Position numbers and translations under genes: made by a program. From contig JAJXUD010000010.1 in NCBI GenBank assembly GCA_021783235.1, positions 21,995 to 85,994 on the forward strand: 64,000 nucleotides of DNA. Direction: 5' to 3'. Every line of letters begins with the position of its first letter. Position 1 is the first letter of the stretch. This document shows positions 18,167 to 26,947 of this stretch, in pieces. The DNA is from Myxococcales bacterium. Lineage in GTDB: Bacteria > Myxococcota > Myxococcia > Myxococcales > JAKAPL01. Below the pieces are notes generated by a model. That model was not told the origin of the DNA, made no database searches, and saw only the letters and a list, made by a program, of their open reading frames with translations.

Positions 18167-19483
18167 GTGCCAGACGCCCCGCGGCACGAGCCGACGTTCC
18201 GCCGCCGGCGGGCTCGAAACTGGCTCACGCTCGGGACCGCCTATGCGACCTTCTACATGGGTCGCTACAACTTGAGCGTCGCCAATTTCTCGATGAGCCG
18301 GGAGTTCGGCTGGTCCAAGGCCGACATCGGCTGGATCCTCACCGCGGGCTTCGCCGTCTACGGCTTCTCGACGGTGATCAACGGTCCGCTGACCGACCGG
18401 TTCGGAGGCCGGCGGGTGCTGCTCGTCGGCACCGCGGGAGCAGCGGTCTTCAACCTCGCCTTCGGGCTCGGCTCGCTCTTCGGCGCGGGCCGCGGGAGCC
18501 TCCTGCTCGGCTACTTCATCGCGGCCTTCGCGGCGAACAACTACTTCCAGTCGTTCGGCGCCTGCTCGATCGTGAAGGTCAACGCGGGCTGGTTCCGGCT
18601 CGAGGAGCGCGGCGTCTTTGGGGGGATCTTCGGCGCCATGATTCAGGCGGGACGGGCGCTGACGATGGCGGTCGGTCCGGTCATCCTCGCCCATCTTCCC
18701 TGGCGCTGGCTCTTCTTCATCCCATCGCTCCTGCTCGTGGCGGTCTGGCTCGCGGTCTGGCGCAACGTGCGCGATACCCCGGAGCAGGCGGGCCTCCCGA
18801 CGCTCGAGACCGGCGACGGCTCGGGGGAACTCGAGGGGCCGGTGTCGTTCTCTTACTTGCTCGCCAAGGTCTTCCGAAATCCGCTGATGCTCTCGCTGAC
18901 GCTCGCTTCATTCTGCATCGGCTTCTCGCGGCAGGGGATGGACCAGTGGATGATCCGCTACTTCGAGGAGTTCCAGCGGGTCCGCCATGGGGCGCCGCTT
19001 TTTCTCGCGCTCGGCTGGGGAGCGCCGATGCTCGGCGTGGTCGGCGGGCTCCTATCGGGCGCGCTCTCCGACCGGCTCTTCGCCGCCCGCCGCCCACCCG
19101 TGATCTTCCTCTTCTTCGTCGGGCAGATCCTCTTCTTTCTCCTGCTCGGCCGAGCGGAGGGGCCGTGGGCCGCGGTCTTCGCGATCCTTGGGGCAAGCCT
19201 CTGCATCAACGGCTGCCACGGACTGCTCGCGGGCGTCGCCACCATGGATTTCGGGGGTAAGCACGCATCGGGGTCGGCCGCCGGCCTCGTCGACGGCGCG
19301 CAATACCTCGCCGGGGCCCTGGCCGGCCACTGGATGGGGCTCTTGCTCGACCGGCAGGGATGGGGCGTCTGGGGCTATTCACTGATCCCATCGGCCGCGG
19401 TCGGAGCCGTGCTGATGGCACTGCTCTGGAACGCGAAGCCCCACGCCGAGGTCGCGGCCGCGACCGATCCGCTGGGGACCTGA
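18167..19483 (+). CDS. MFS transporter, organophosphate:phosphate antiporter (GlpT/UhpT) type
   Basis: The 438-residue protein has twelve hydrophobic segments. Its first half carries AYATFYMGRYNLSVANFSMSREF and GPLTDRFGGRR, the loop 2-3 motif of the major facilitator superfamily, in the form seen in the OPA family (GlpT, UhpT, PgtP). The GTG at 18167 is the only start keeping the complete first helix (NWLTLGTAYATFYMGRYN). Uptake of sugar phosphate or glycerol-3-phosphate is a family inference only. It follows the Cys-rich lipoprotein by 8 bases and is convergent with the HAD gene, only 3 bases apart. Confidence 0.8.
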   Translation: MPDAPRHEPTFRRRRARNWLTLGTAYATFYMGRYNLSVANFSMSREFGWSKADIGWILTAGFAVYGFSTVINGPLTDRFGGRRVLLVGTAGAAVFNLAFGLGSLFGAGRGSLLLGYFIAAFAANNYFQSFGACSIVKVNAGWFRLEERGVFGGIFGAMIQAGRALTMAVGPVILAHLPWRWLFFIPSLLLVAVWLAVWRNVRDTPEQAGLPTLETGDGSGELEGPVSFSYLLAKVFRNPLMLSLTLASFCIGFSRQGMDQWMIRYFEEFQRVRHGAPLFLALGWGAPMLGVVGGLLSGALSDRLFAARRPPVIFLFFVGQILFFLLLGRAEGPWAAVFAILGASLCINGCHGLLAGVATMDFGGKHASGSAAGLVDGAQYLAGALAGHWMGLLLDRQGWGVWGYSLIPSAAVGAVLMALLWNAKPHAEVAAATDPLGT

Positions 19484-19486
19484 GCG

Positions 19487-20206
19487 CTACGTCAGGAGGA
19501 AGTTCGGGACGGAGGGGATGCCGGGGGCGAGCGGGATGGGTCGGCCGGAGTGATCGGTGTCGAGGTGGACGCAGAGCGCCTCGGGGAATCGCTCGCGGTA
19601 ACGGTTGATGTGAGCGGGCTCGTTGTCGAAGGCGGCGCTCACCGGGCCGAGCGCGCGGACCACCGCGCAGGCCTGCTCCTTCCAGAGGTCGTCGTGGAGC
19701 GACTGCTCGGGCTTGAGCAGGAGCCGAACCCGCTCGTCCGTTGGGATCGGGAAGCCCGAGGATGAGAGGCAGTCCACCGTTCCCGGTCCCATCTCGCTGT
19801 GGCGGCCGGTCAGGTAGACGACGGTTGCGGCCTCGGCGACCGAATGGACGAACTCGACCGCTCCCTGGATGGGGACGTCGTGGCGGCAGTAGTCGCTCGT
19901 GAAGAAGCGATCGTGCCAGAAGGCTCGCGCCTCGGGCTCGAGCGCGAGCGCCCGCGCCTCGGGGAGGCCGGCGTTGCGCATCGCCACGACGAGGCTCCAG
20001 CCCTCGAAGTGGCGGGGCTCGACCTGGGCGAGTCCGGGTTCGCCGAACTGCTCGCCAAACTCACGGAGGATGAGCGCCTGCCGCGGCCGGTTGTCGAGCA
20101 GGGTCGAGTCGAGGTCGAAGAGGCAGAGCCCGCCCTTGGAGCGAAGGCGATCGAGCACCATGGCCAAGGAGAATTTCACCGAGCGGGCGGGTCTACGGGT
20201 GGACAT
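19487..20206 (-). CDS. HAD-superfamily phosphatase
   Basis: The 239-residue protein has HAD motif I as LCLFDLDSTLLDN (nucleophile Asp plus the +2 Asp), motif II as VVYLTGRH, a lysine in RLLLKPEQS, and motif IV as AAFDNEPAH. The large insert between motifs I and II is a helical cap. The substrate is not evident; the arrangement resembles acid-phosphatase-like HAD proteins. An ATG at 20161 just before the core domain is an alternative start. Convergent with the transporter at a distance of 3 bases. Confidence 0.75.
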   Translation of the reverse strand: MSTRRPARSVKFSLAMVLDRLRSKGGLCLFDLDSTLLDNRPRQALILREFGEQFGEPGLAQVEPRHFEGWSLVVAMRNAGLPEARALALEPEARAFWHDRFFTSDYCRHDVPIQGAVEFVHSVAEAATVVYLTGRHSEMGPGTVDCLSSSGFPIPTDERVRLLLKPEQSLHDDLWKEQACAVVRALGPVSAAFDNEPAHINRYRERFPEALCVHLDTDHSGRPIPLAPGIPSVPNFLLT

Positions 20207-20319
20207 CGGAGGCCGGAGGAGAAACCACGAGCGGCCCGCGTCGTCAAGGCGAGGCGGATCTTCGCGGGCTGCGGCGCCCGCGCGGCGAGCGTCCGGTGGA
20301 TCGAACGTCTGCCCTCAAA

Positions 20320-20348
20320 TTGACGTTGCGCTCGCTCGGTCGTATCCT
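20320..20348 (+). promoter_or_regulatory. Promoter of the lysine-rich peptide gene
   Basis: TTGACG and TATCCT are separated by exactly 17 bases. The predicted start near 20355 gives a leader of about 34 bases containing a strong ribosome-binding site (GGGAGGAG). It is one of the best-formed sigma-70-type promoters in the window. Confidence 0.6.
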
Positions 20349-20388
20349 GGCCGAGCCGCTCGTAACCCGGCTCAACTTGGGAGGAGAC

Positions 20389-20472
20389 ATGCCGGCAAAG
20401 AAGAAGCCAGTGAAAAAGGCCGCCCCGAAGTCGACGAAGAAGAAGGTGGCCCCCAAGAAGCGAAAGAAGTAG
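20389..20472 (+). CDS. 27-residue lysine-rich basic peptide
   Basis: An ATG preceded by GGGAGGAGAC opens 27 codons ending in TAG. The peptide contains 13 lysines and one arginine, no acidic or aromatic residue, and repeats of the PAKK, PVKKAAP, APKK type that resemble the tails of histone H1 or of bacterial H1-like proteins (Hc1, AlgP). A near-consensus promoter precedes it, so it is likely a real and well expressed gene despite its size. DNA, RNA or ribosome binding is inferred from charge alone. The next gene (porin) has its own possible promoter. Confidence 0.7.
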   Translation: MPAKKKPVKKAAPKSTKKKVAPKKRKK

Positions 20473-20540
20473 CAGCTCCGCCGTACCCCTGGCCGTCGAG
20501 CGGGAGCAGGCACCCCCGAGCGGCGGCCAGGTCCCCCCCC

Positions 20541-20570
20541 TTGCTCGCGACCTCCGATTTGCGCTAAAGC
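20541..20570 (+). promoter_or_regulatory. Possible porin promoter
   Basis: TTGCTC and TAAAGC are 18 bases apart, about 58 bases before the porin ATG. The match is moderate. Confidence 0.3.
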
Positions 20571-20627
20571 TGCCCGGCTCGCGCTCGGATCCCGGGTGCT
20601 CCCCGTCAGCAGCGCGTTGGAGGTCGC

Positions 20628-21749
20628 ATGCAGCTCCTCGTCTTCGCGCTCCTCTCTCTCTCCGTTGCGACGCCTGCTCCGGCGGTCGCCCCCTCCGATC
20701 CCGCGCGCGCGGGCGGGGGCGACGTGGCCCAGTCGTCCGAGCCCGAGCTGCCCGACACCGCCGCGGAGGCCGAGGTCGCGCCGCCGGAGAAGCCAGGAGT
20801 CGGCGGCAACTTCATCTTCGATAACTCACTCGGGAACGGCGCGTTCGCCGCGAATCCGTACGTCAACAACCCGGCCTGGAGCACGAACCTCTATTTGCGG
20901 CCCGACTACTCCATCAAGGTGGCTGGCCACACCCTGAAGCTCCAGGCGTGGGAGAACCTCTACTACTACTCGGTCCTCGACAAGAACGCGCAGGACCCGC
21001 GGCAGGTCGACTGGTCGGACCTCCGACTCACCCTCTCCGACGCGAAGATCTGGGAAGAGCCACACACGCACATCAAGATCGGTGGGATGATCCGTGGGGT
21101 CGCGCCGCTCAGCTACATGTCGCGCTTCGACTCGGAGATCACCTCGATTTGGGCCGGCGTGACGGTGAGCAAGTCGTTCTATGGCCTGGATCTCATGGGC
21201 GGCGTCCTGGCCGCGAAGAACTTCTTCCGCTACACGACGGTCCAGTTCCCCTGCTCGGCGGTCCAAGGAGAGCCCGTCACGGTGCTGCCTGGCGAGGGGC
21301 CGACCGGCAGCACGCTGAACGTGCTGAACAACGGGAACTGCCGCTCGGGCGATCAGGCCACGGCGAACAGCACCCCCGCGGACAACGTGAGCTGGGACCT
21401 CGTCCCGTGGTTCTCCGCCCAGTACAACTTCAACGACAAGTGGAACCTGTCGGCGACGGTCTACTACTTCGACCAGTTCGCCTATCCGATGCCGGTCGAC
21501 GCGAACTCCCCCCAGATCACCGATTCGAACGGGAACTTCGTGGCGCAGGCGAACGGCCGGATGGACTCGCTCTGGACGATCGCGAGCCTCCAGTACAACC
21601 TGACCGACCACTACGCGCTCGGCGTGGGTCTCTGGGACACGGCAGCGCCGAAGTGGAACAGCAATCAGGGCTTCCGGCCGTGGTTCTTCGACCCGGCGCT
21701 GGCCATGAACTACACGACGGTCTACTTCGACGTCATCGCGACGTTCTAG
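20628..21749 (+). CDS. Outer-membrane beta-barrel protein (porin-like)
   Basis: The 373-residue protein has a signal peptide (MQLLVFALLSLSVATPAPA) and a short acidic Pro-rich linker. A series of alternating amphipathic strands (YLRPDYSIKVAGHTLKLQAWENLYYYSV, WNLSATVYYFDQF, YALGVGLWDT) follows, and the C-terminus ends in phenylalanine, the signature for Bam recognition. Two cysteines in a Gly/Asn-rich segment may form a loop disulfide. TTGGAGGTCGC gives a good ribosome-binding site. The specific substrate is unknown. Confidence 0.8.
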   Translation: MQLLVFALLSLSVATPAPAVAPSDPARAGGGDVAQSSEPELPDTAAEAEVAPPEKPGVGGNFIFDNSLGNGAFAANPYVNNPAWSTNLYLRPDYSIKVAGHTLKLQAWENLYYYSVLDKNAQDPRQVDWSDLRLTLSDAKIWEEPHTHIKIGGMIRGVAPLSYMSRFDSEITSIWAGVTVSKSFYGLDLMGGVLAAKNFFRYTTVQFPCSAVQGEPVTVLPGEGPTGSTLNVLNNGNCRSGDQATANSTPADNVSWDLVPWFSAQYNFNDKWNLSATVYYFDQFAYPMPVDANSPQITDSNGNFVAQANGRMDSLWTIASLQYNLTDHYALGVGLWDTAAPKWNSNQGFRPWFFDPALAMNYTTVYFDVIATF

Positions 21750-21800
21750 CTTGCTCGTTCCATTGCCGTCCTGGCCAGCGCCCCCATTGGTGGAGTAGCA

Positions 21801-24125
21801 TTGGTGCCTCGAATGGCGGTTGAGGTGGAAGCCCCCGAGCAGCGGCCTTGGCTTCTCGTCGTTGACGACGAGAACGAGATCTTGAACCTCCTCGTGCGGT
21901 CCTTGCGGGACGACTACCGAGTCCTCACGGCCCAGAACGGCAAGGAGGCGCTCCAGGTCCTCGACGACCACGACGTCGCCGTCGTGATCACCGATCAGCG
22001 GATGCCCTTCATGAGCGGCCTCGATCTGCTCAAGGAGACGATGCGCCGCCGGCCGGACGCCCGGCGCATCCTCATGACGGGCTACGCGGACATGCAGCTG
22101 CTCGTCGACGCGGTCAACGACGGCCACGTCGATCGCCTGCTGCCAAAGCCCTTCGCCACTGCCTCGTTGCGTCGGAGCGTCGGCGACATCCTCGAGCTGC
22201 GGCGGCTCCAGATGGAGAACCGGCGGCTCCTGAAGGATCTCACGGACGCGAACGAGCGTCTGCGCCAGCGCGAGGATCTACTCGAACGTGACCTCGATGA
22301 GCGTGGTCGGTCGCTTCTCGAGGTGAACCGCGAGCTCGAGCGGCTCAACACTCACCTCGCGGGGCTCGCCCGGCGCGACGGCCTGACGAATCTCTACAAC
22401 CACCGAACGTTGATGGAGCGGCTCGGAGAAGAGATCGCGCGCTCGAAGCGCTCGGGGACCCCGCTGTCGCTCATCTTCTGCGACATCGACCATTTCAAGA
22501 TCTACAACGATCTCGTCGGCCACCCCAAAGGCGACGAGGCGCTCATCGAGATCGCAAAGCTCCTCTCCGGCGACTCCGATGGGGGCGGTGCCCAGGCGCG
22601 CGCCTCGGACATCGTCGCGCGCTATGGCGGTGAGGAGTTCGTGCTGCTGCTCCCCGAGACCGACCGGGCTGGGGCTCGGATCAAGGCGGAGCGGGTCCGG
22701 CTGGCCATCGAGCGGACGATCTTCTCGGGATCCGAGCGGCTGCCTTCCGGGCGATTGACCATGAGCTTCGGAGTCGCCGCCTTCCCCTCCGACGCTTCGA
22801 GCGGCGATGAGCTCGTCGCGCGGGCGGACGAGGCGCTGTTCGCGGCGAAGCACGGCGGTCGAAATCAGGTGGCGGTCGCAGGTGCCCTCGCGGCGGTCGG
22901 CGGGGCGCCGCTGCGCGAGGTCGGGTCCTACCGTCGGCTCTTGCCCGTCCTCGGCGGTCGGCTCTGCAAGGACGGCGCGCTCGCCGCCCTTTCCGTCAGC
23001 TTGACCCAGCTCTCGAAGGTGGAGGCCGAGTACGGCAGCCACATGTGCCGCACGCTCCTCGCGCAGATCGAGGAGGCGGTTCTCCAAGCGGTGGGGGTGT
23101 TCGGTGAGACGCCCATCCTCGGCACCTGCGAGGACGAGACGAAGCTCGGCCTCCTCGTCTTTCTTCCCGGGCGCCCCTCGGCGCGTTCGGGTCCCGGGCA
23201 GAGTCTCGAGGACCTCGCGACGCGGCTCGAGGCGGCGCTTCATCACCAGCTCCTGCGCATCCAGCGGCTCATCCCGGCGCCCGGCCGCGTCGTGGTGGGC
23301 TGGGGCGAGGGAGTCTATTCGAGCCGGATGCCGGTCGAACGGCTGGTCGGCGAGGTCGCGGCAGAAGCCGCCGAGTGCGCGGCCCGCCGGTTGGCCATTC
23401 AGCAGAGCGCCGATCGCAGCCTCCTGCGGATGCTCCTCGTCGAGGAGCGGCTCGCCTTCCACTACCAGCCAATCGTGATGGTCTCGGGGGAACGGTACGG
23501 TTACGAGGCGCTGGTCCGCGGACCGTCCGACCTATCGTGGGGGCGGCCCGACCAGCTCTTCGGGCGCGCCGCCGAGGTGGGGTTGCTCGACGAGCTCGAC
23601 CGCGGCTGTTGTCTGGGCGCGATCCGAGGCGCGAGCGGCAAGCTCGCCGAGCGCGAGCGCCTCTTCTTGAACGTGCTTCCCTCGAGCCTCTACGACCAGG
23701 CGTTCGTCTCGAGCGAACTCCCCTCGGCCCTGGCCGCGGCGGGGATAGCGCCGAGCCGCGTGGTCCTCGAGGTGACCGAGCAGCACGCCATCGAGAGTCT
23801 CGCCGTCTTCCAGGAGTCGCTCCACCGTGTCGTCGAGCAGGGAATGTCGATTGCGCTCGACGACGTTGGCACCGGCAACTCGAACCTCCACTCGCTGCTC
23901 GAGATTCGCCCCGCCTTCGTCAAGCTCGACCGGCAACTCGTCGATGGGATCGCGACCCACGGCGTCAAGCGGCAGCTCTGCGCCGCGTTGGTCGCCGCCG
24001 CAGGTGCGATGCCCGCGCAGCTGGTCGCCGAGGGCGTGGAGAAGCCCGAGGACGCCGAGGAGATCCAGCGTCTCGGGATCGGGTTGCTGCAGGGCTTCCT
24101 CTTCGGGCGGCCCGCGCCATTCTAG
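21801..24125 (+). CDS. Response regulator with GGDEF and EAL domains (c-di-GMP turnover)
   Basis: The 774-residue protein contains a REC domain (residues about 15-135, phospho-acceptor Asp65 in VVITDQRMP, conserved LPKPF lysine) and then a coiled coil. A GGDEF domain follows with an intact GGEEF active site (276-280) and an inhibitory RxxD site (RASD) five residues before it. A degenerate second GGDEF-like domain (about 380-540) and a C-terminal EAL domain (EAL 569-571) complete it. The EAL residues NVLPSSL, EVTE, DDVGTG, KLDR, AEGVE and LLQGF are present, so both cyclase and phosphodiesterase may be active. The start is TTG 21801 (GGTGGAG upstream) or ATG 21813. Thioesterase and phosphatase genes follow closely. 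Confidence 0.92.
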   Translation: MVPRMAVEVEAPEQRPWLLVVDDENEILNLLVRSLRDDYRVLTAQNGKEALQVLDDHDVAVVITDQRMPFMSGLDLLKETMRRRPDARRILMTGYADMQLLVDAVNDGHVDRLLPKPFATASLRRSVGDILELRRLQMENRRLLKDLTDANERLRQREDLLERDLDERGRSLLEVNRELERLNTHLAGLARRDGLTNLYNHRTLMERLGEEIARSKRSGTPLSLIFCDIDHFKIYNDLVGHPKGDEALIEIAKLLSGDSDGGGAQARASDIVARYGGEEFVLLLPETDRAGARIKAERVRLAIERTIFSGSERLPSGRLTMSFGVAAFPSDASSGDELVARADEALFAAKHGGRNQVAVAGALAAVGGAPLREVGSYRRLLPVLGGRLCKDGALAALSVSLTQLSKVEAEYGSHMCRTLLAQIEEAVLQAVGVFGETPILGTCEDETKLGLLVFLPGRPSARSGPGQSLEDLATRLEAALHHQLLRIQRLIPAPGRVVVGWGEGVYSSRMPVERLVGEVAAEAAECAARRLAIQQSADRSLLRMLLVEERLAFHYQPIVMVSGERYGYEALVRGPSDLSWGRPDQLFGRAAEVGLLDELDRGCCLGAIRGASGKLAERERLFLNVLPSSLYDQAFVSSELPSALAAAGIAPSRVVLEVTEQHAIESLAVFQESLHRVVEQGMSIALDDVGTGNSNLHSLLEIRPAFVKLDRQLVDGIATHGVKRQLCAALVAAAGAMPAQLVAEGVEKPEDAEEIQRLGIGLLQGFLFGRPAPF

Positions 24126-24133
24126 GAGAGCGC

Positions 24134-24535
24134 ATGCCGAGCCTCGACGATTTCCTGGCGCGCCACCGCGAGAATCCGCTCTACCGATTTTCCGGCTTCC
24201 GGCTGCTCTCGTACGGCGGCGGCCGCGCCGAGGTGGAGTGCCCCGTGGGGCCATCGACCGCGAACGTCAACGGAGATCTGCACGGCGGCATCCTCGCGCT
24301 GCTGGTCGACGAGGCTGGGACGGTCGCGCTGGCCTCTGGCGACCGCGACGGGAGGCCAGGCGTCACGACCGATCTGAACGTGACCTACCTGTCGCCGGGA
24401 AAGCCGCCTGCCGTGCGCGCGGTGGCCGTCGCCCTGCGGATCGGCAAGACCCTGGGCTACGTTCAGGTCGACGTCCTCGGTCCGGATGAGAAGCTGGTCG
24501 CCCAGGGGCGGATGACCAAGTTCATGGGACGCTGA
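24134..24535 (+). CDS. PaaI-like hotdog-fold thioesterase
   Basis: This 133-residue single-domain protein has the hotdog signature VNGDLHGGILALLVDEAGTVA, in which the HGG turn precedes the long helix with the catalytic acidic residue, followed by TTDLNVTYL. It resembles PaaI/YbgC-class acyl-CoA thioesterases such as those acting on aromatic or medium-chain acyl-CoAs. AGGAGAG lies just before the ATG. Its stop abuts the GTG of the next gene (TGAGTG). Substrate unknown. Confidence 0.82.
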   Translation: MPSLDDFLARHRENPLYRFSGFRLLSYGGGRAEVECPVGPSTANVNGDLHGGILALLVDEAGTVALASGDRDGRPGVTTDLNVTYLSPGKPPAVRAVAVALRIGKTLGYVQVDVLGPDEKLVAQGRMTKFMGR

Positions 24536-25321
24536 GTGGGCGCCGCCTGCTCGGTGGACGAGCTGCTCGAGAGCGCCGTCCTGCTCGCACGGCGTGGTGG
24601 GGAGGAGCTCGCGCGACGTTGGGGGAGTCCGCGCCAGGTGGAGTTCAAGGGGGAGATCGACCTCGTCACCGACGCCGACCGCGCGTCGGAGGCTGCGATC
24701 CTCGCGCTCTTGAGGGGACGCCATCCAGACCACGAGATCGTCGCGGAGGAGAGCGCCCGCTCGACCACCGGGAGCGCCTACCGCTGGTACGTCGATCCCC
24801 TCGACGGGACTACGAACTATGCCCACGGAGTCCCTCACTTTTGCGTCTCGGTCGGAGTGAGCGACGAGGGCGGGCTCGCGGCGGGCGCGATCTTCCAGCC
24901 GCTGACGGGGGATCTCTACCAGGTGGCTCGAGGGCGGGGGGCCTTCCGCGGAGCCGCCCGGCTGGCCGTCTCGACGCGCGCGCCACTCTCGCAGGCGCTC
25001 GTCGCCACCGGCTTCCCGTACGACGTCTGGCATCGACCCGACCGGCCGCTGACGCTCTTCTCGCGGATGCTCGTCCGGGCACGCGGCATCCGACGGTTTG
25101 GAGTGGCGGCCCTCGACCTCGCCTACGTCGCCGAAGGGCGGTTCGACGGCTACCTGGAGCTCGGGCTCCGTCCATGGGACGTCGCCGCCGGCACGCTGCT
25201 CGTCCAGGAGGCCGGCGGGGTCGTCACGGACCTCTCGGGTGGGCCCGCCCGTCTGGACGGCGGGGAGATCGTCGCGGGGAACCCGGTCGTGCATGCCGAG
25301 TTGCTGGCCCTCTCCCGCTAG
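24536..25321 (+). CDS. suhB: Inositol monophosphatase family protein
   Basis: The 261-residue protein has the metal- and phosphate-binding motifs of the family: EIVAEES, DPLDGTTNYAHG, and the C-terminal PWDVAAGTLLVQEAGG. Length is typical of SuhB/IMPase. It hydrolyses inositol-1-phosphate or related phosphates; in bacteria SuhB can also join rRNA antitermination complexes. The GTG directly follows the thioesterase stop. The paralogue assignment is uncertain, hence only moderate confidence in the symbol. Confidence 0.82.
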   Translation: MGAACSVDELLESAVLLARRGGEELARRWGSPRQVEFKGEIDLVTDADRASEAAILALLRGRHPDHEIVAEESARSTTGSAYRWYVDPLDGTTNYAHGVPHFCVSVGVSDEGGLAAGAIFQPLTGDLYQVARGRGAFRGAARLAVSTRAPLSQALVATGFPYDVWHRPDRPLTLFSRMLVRARGIRRFGVAALDLAYVAEGRFDGYLELGLRPWDVAAGTLLVQEAGGVVTDLSGGPARLDGGEIVAGNPVVHAELLALSR

Positions 25322-25330
25322 CCCCGCCCC

Positions 25331-26947
25331 TCACTCCCCAGGCAGAGTGACCGTAAAGCGCGTTCCGTGGGGGGTCACGGACTCCACATCGACCGCGCCG
25401 CCGTGGCTCGTGACGATCCCCTGGACGATCGCGAGGCCCAGACCGGTGCCCTGTCCCGGTCGCTTCGTCGTGAAGAAGGGCTCGAAGATCCTCTCACGCA
25501 GCTCGGGAGAGATGCCCTGGCCGTCGTCCTCGACGCGAAGCACGAGCTGGCCACTCCTCCGCTCGGCCGAGAGCTGGACCGAGCCACCCCCCTCCACCGC
25601 CTGGCAGGCGTTCGTCACGAGGTTCACGAGGACCTGGATCAGGTTTGCCCGGATGCCGCGAATCTTCGGCAGGTCGCCTTCCAGGCTCACCGAAACCAGC
25701 GCTCCGCTCTGCCGGATTGGGATGGTGCAGTACTCCACCGCCTTCTGGACGAGCTCCCCGGCATCGACGATCTCCGTCTGGGTCGGCGCGGGGCGGGCGT
25801 AGGCCAGTAGCTCGCGGGAAAATCGCTGCAACCGCCCAGACGCCTCGGTGATCTTCCCCAAGAGCTCGCGCTCCTCCTCATTGGATCCAAACGCGGTCCT
25901 TCCAGACAAGGCCTCGGCGCTCATCGAGATGATGGTGAGCGGGTTCGAGAGCTCATGAGCGATCCCCGTCGCCAGCTTGCCGATGCTGGCGAGCTTCTCC
26001 GCCTGCCAGAACCGGCGCTCGAGTTCCCGCAGGCGCGTCAGGTCGTGACCGATGGCGATCACGCCCTCGACCGAGCCGTCCGGGGCGACCAGGGTCGCTG
26101 TGGACATGGCGACCCGGGCTTCGCTCCCTGCGGCCGTGACGAGCCCTAGCTCGACCCGATCGATCGAGCGGCCGCGCAGCGCCGCCGCGACCGCCCGCAG
26201 CATCGACTTCCGATCGGAATGTCCAACCAAGTCCAAAAGGTCGACCCCGATGACCTGGTGACGGGGAAAGCCAGAGAGCCTGCAGAACGCCTCATTGAAC
26301 ACGCGGATGCGGCGCCGTCCGTCCGTGACCAGCACGAGCGCGTTCGCGCGATCGAGCAGCTCCTCGTGGCGTCGCTCGTTTGCTCTCAGCTCACCGAGCT
26401 CCCGGACGGCGCGCAGCGCAACCGCGAGCGCCGGGGCGGCCTTCTCTAGCAGGCGCCGGGCCGCCGGCACTTGCCGGGATTCCCTCCGTGGCTCGACGTC
26501 GATGACGCCGACGAGTCGCCCCTCGGCGACGAGCGGGACGGAGAACCCGGGTCGAGTCCCGGCGAAGAGCCGGCCGGATCGATCGGAGACCCGGACGTTC
26601 GGCGGCAGCTCGATCCCGCCGGCCCCCACCCGCTCGAGCGCGCTGCGAGAAAGCTGGATGGCCTCCCGCCGCGAGGCGGCAAGTCGTCCCCGGGCGACGG
26701 CAGCCGTGAGGCGCCCGGTGCGCGGGTCGATCGTCCGGACGGCGCACGCGAAGCCGTCGAACATCGAGAAGACGCGCTCCGCCACGGCCATGACCGCGAG
26801 CTGCTCATCTGGCTGCGCGAGCGCGAGCCTCCAGAACTCCAGGTCGCCGGGCGACGCGGTCTCCGGCGGCCGCCGCCGGTCGCCCTCCCGCCCCCCATCG
26901 GGCTGTCGGGCCTGGCGCCGACGGGCCTTCGGGGGGTCAGCCGCCAC
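25331..26947 (-). CDS. GAF-PAS histidine kinase
   Basis: The 538-residue soluble kinase has a basic N-terminus, a GAF-like domain (about 40-195), a PAS domain (about 205-320; RIRVFNEAFCRLSGFPRHQVIG), a HisKA dimerisation domain (GIAHELSNPLTIISMS with the phospho-acceptor His) and a complete HATPase (NLVTNACQAV, DDGQGIS, TGLGLAIVQGIV). There is no membrane helix and no receiver domain. The GTG start overlaps the end of the upstream half-kinase by 11 bases, so both are made together. A cognate response regulator is not adjacent. Confidence 0.88.
   Translation of the reverse strand: MAADPPKARRRQARQPDGGREGDRRRPPETASPGDLEFWRLALAQPDEQLAVMAVAERVFSMFDGFACAVRTIDPRTGRLTAAVARGRLAASRREAIQLSRSALERVGAGGIELPPNVRVSDRSGRLFAGTRPGFSVPLVAEGRLVGVIDVEPRRESRQVPAARRLLEKAAPALAVALRAVRELGELRANERRHEELLDRANALVLVTDGRRRIRVFNEAFCRLSGFPRHQVIGVDLLDLVGHSDRKSMLRAVAAALRGRSIDRVELGLVTAAGSEARVAMSTATLVAPDGSVEGVIAIGHDLTRLRELERRFWQAEKLASIGKLATGIAHELSNPLTIISMSAEALSGRTAFGSNEEERELLGKITEASGRLQRFSRELLAYARPAPTQTEIVDAGELVQKAVEYCTIPIRQSGALVSVSLEGDLPKIRGIRANLIQVLVNLVTNACQAVEGGGSVQLSAERRSGQLVLRVEDDGQGISPELRERIFEPFFTTKRPGQGTGLGLAIVQGIVTSHGGAVDVESVTPHGTRFTVTLPGE

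Noticed and set aside
20244..20513. Antisense frame over the lysine-rich peptide (Phe-rich translation)
   Set aside because: The Phe runs are simply the complement of AAG codons; there is no ribosome-binding site.
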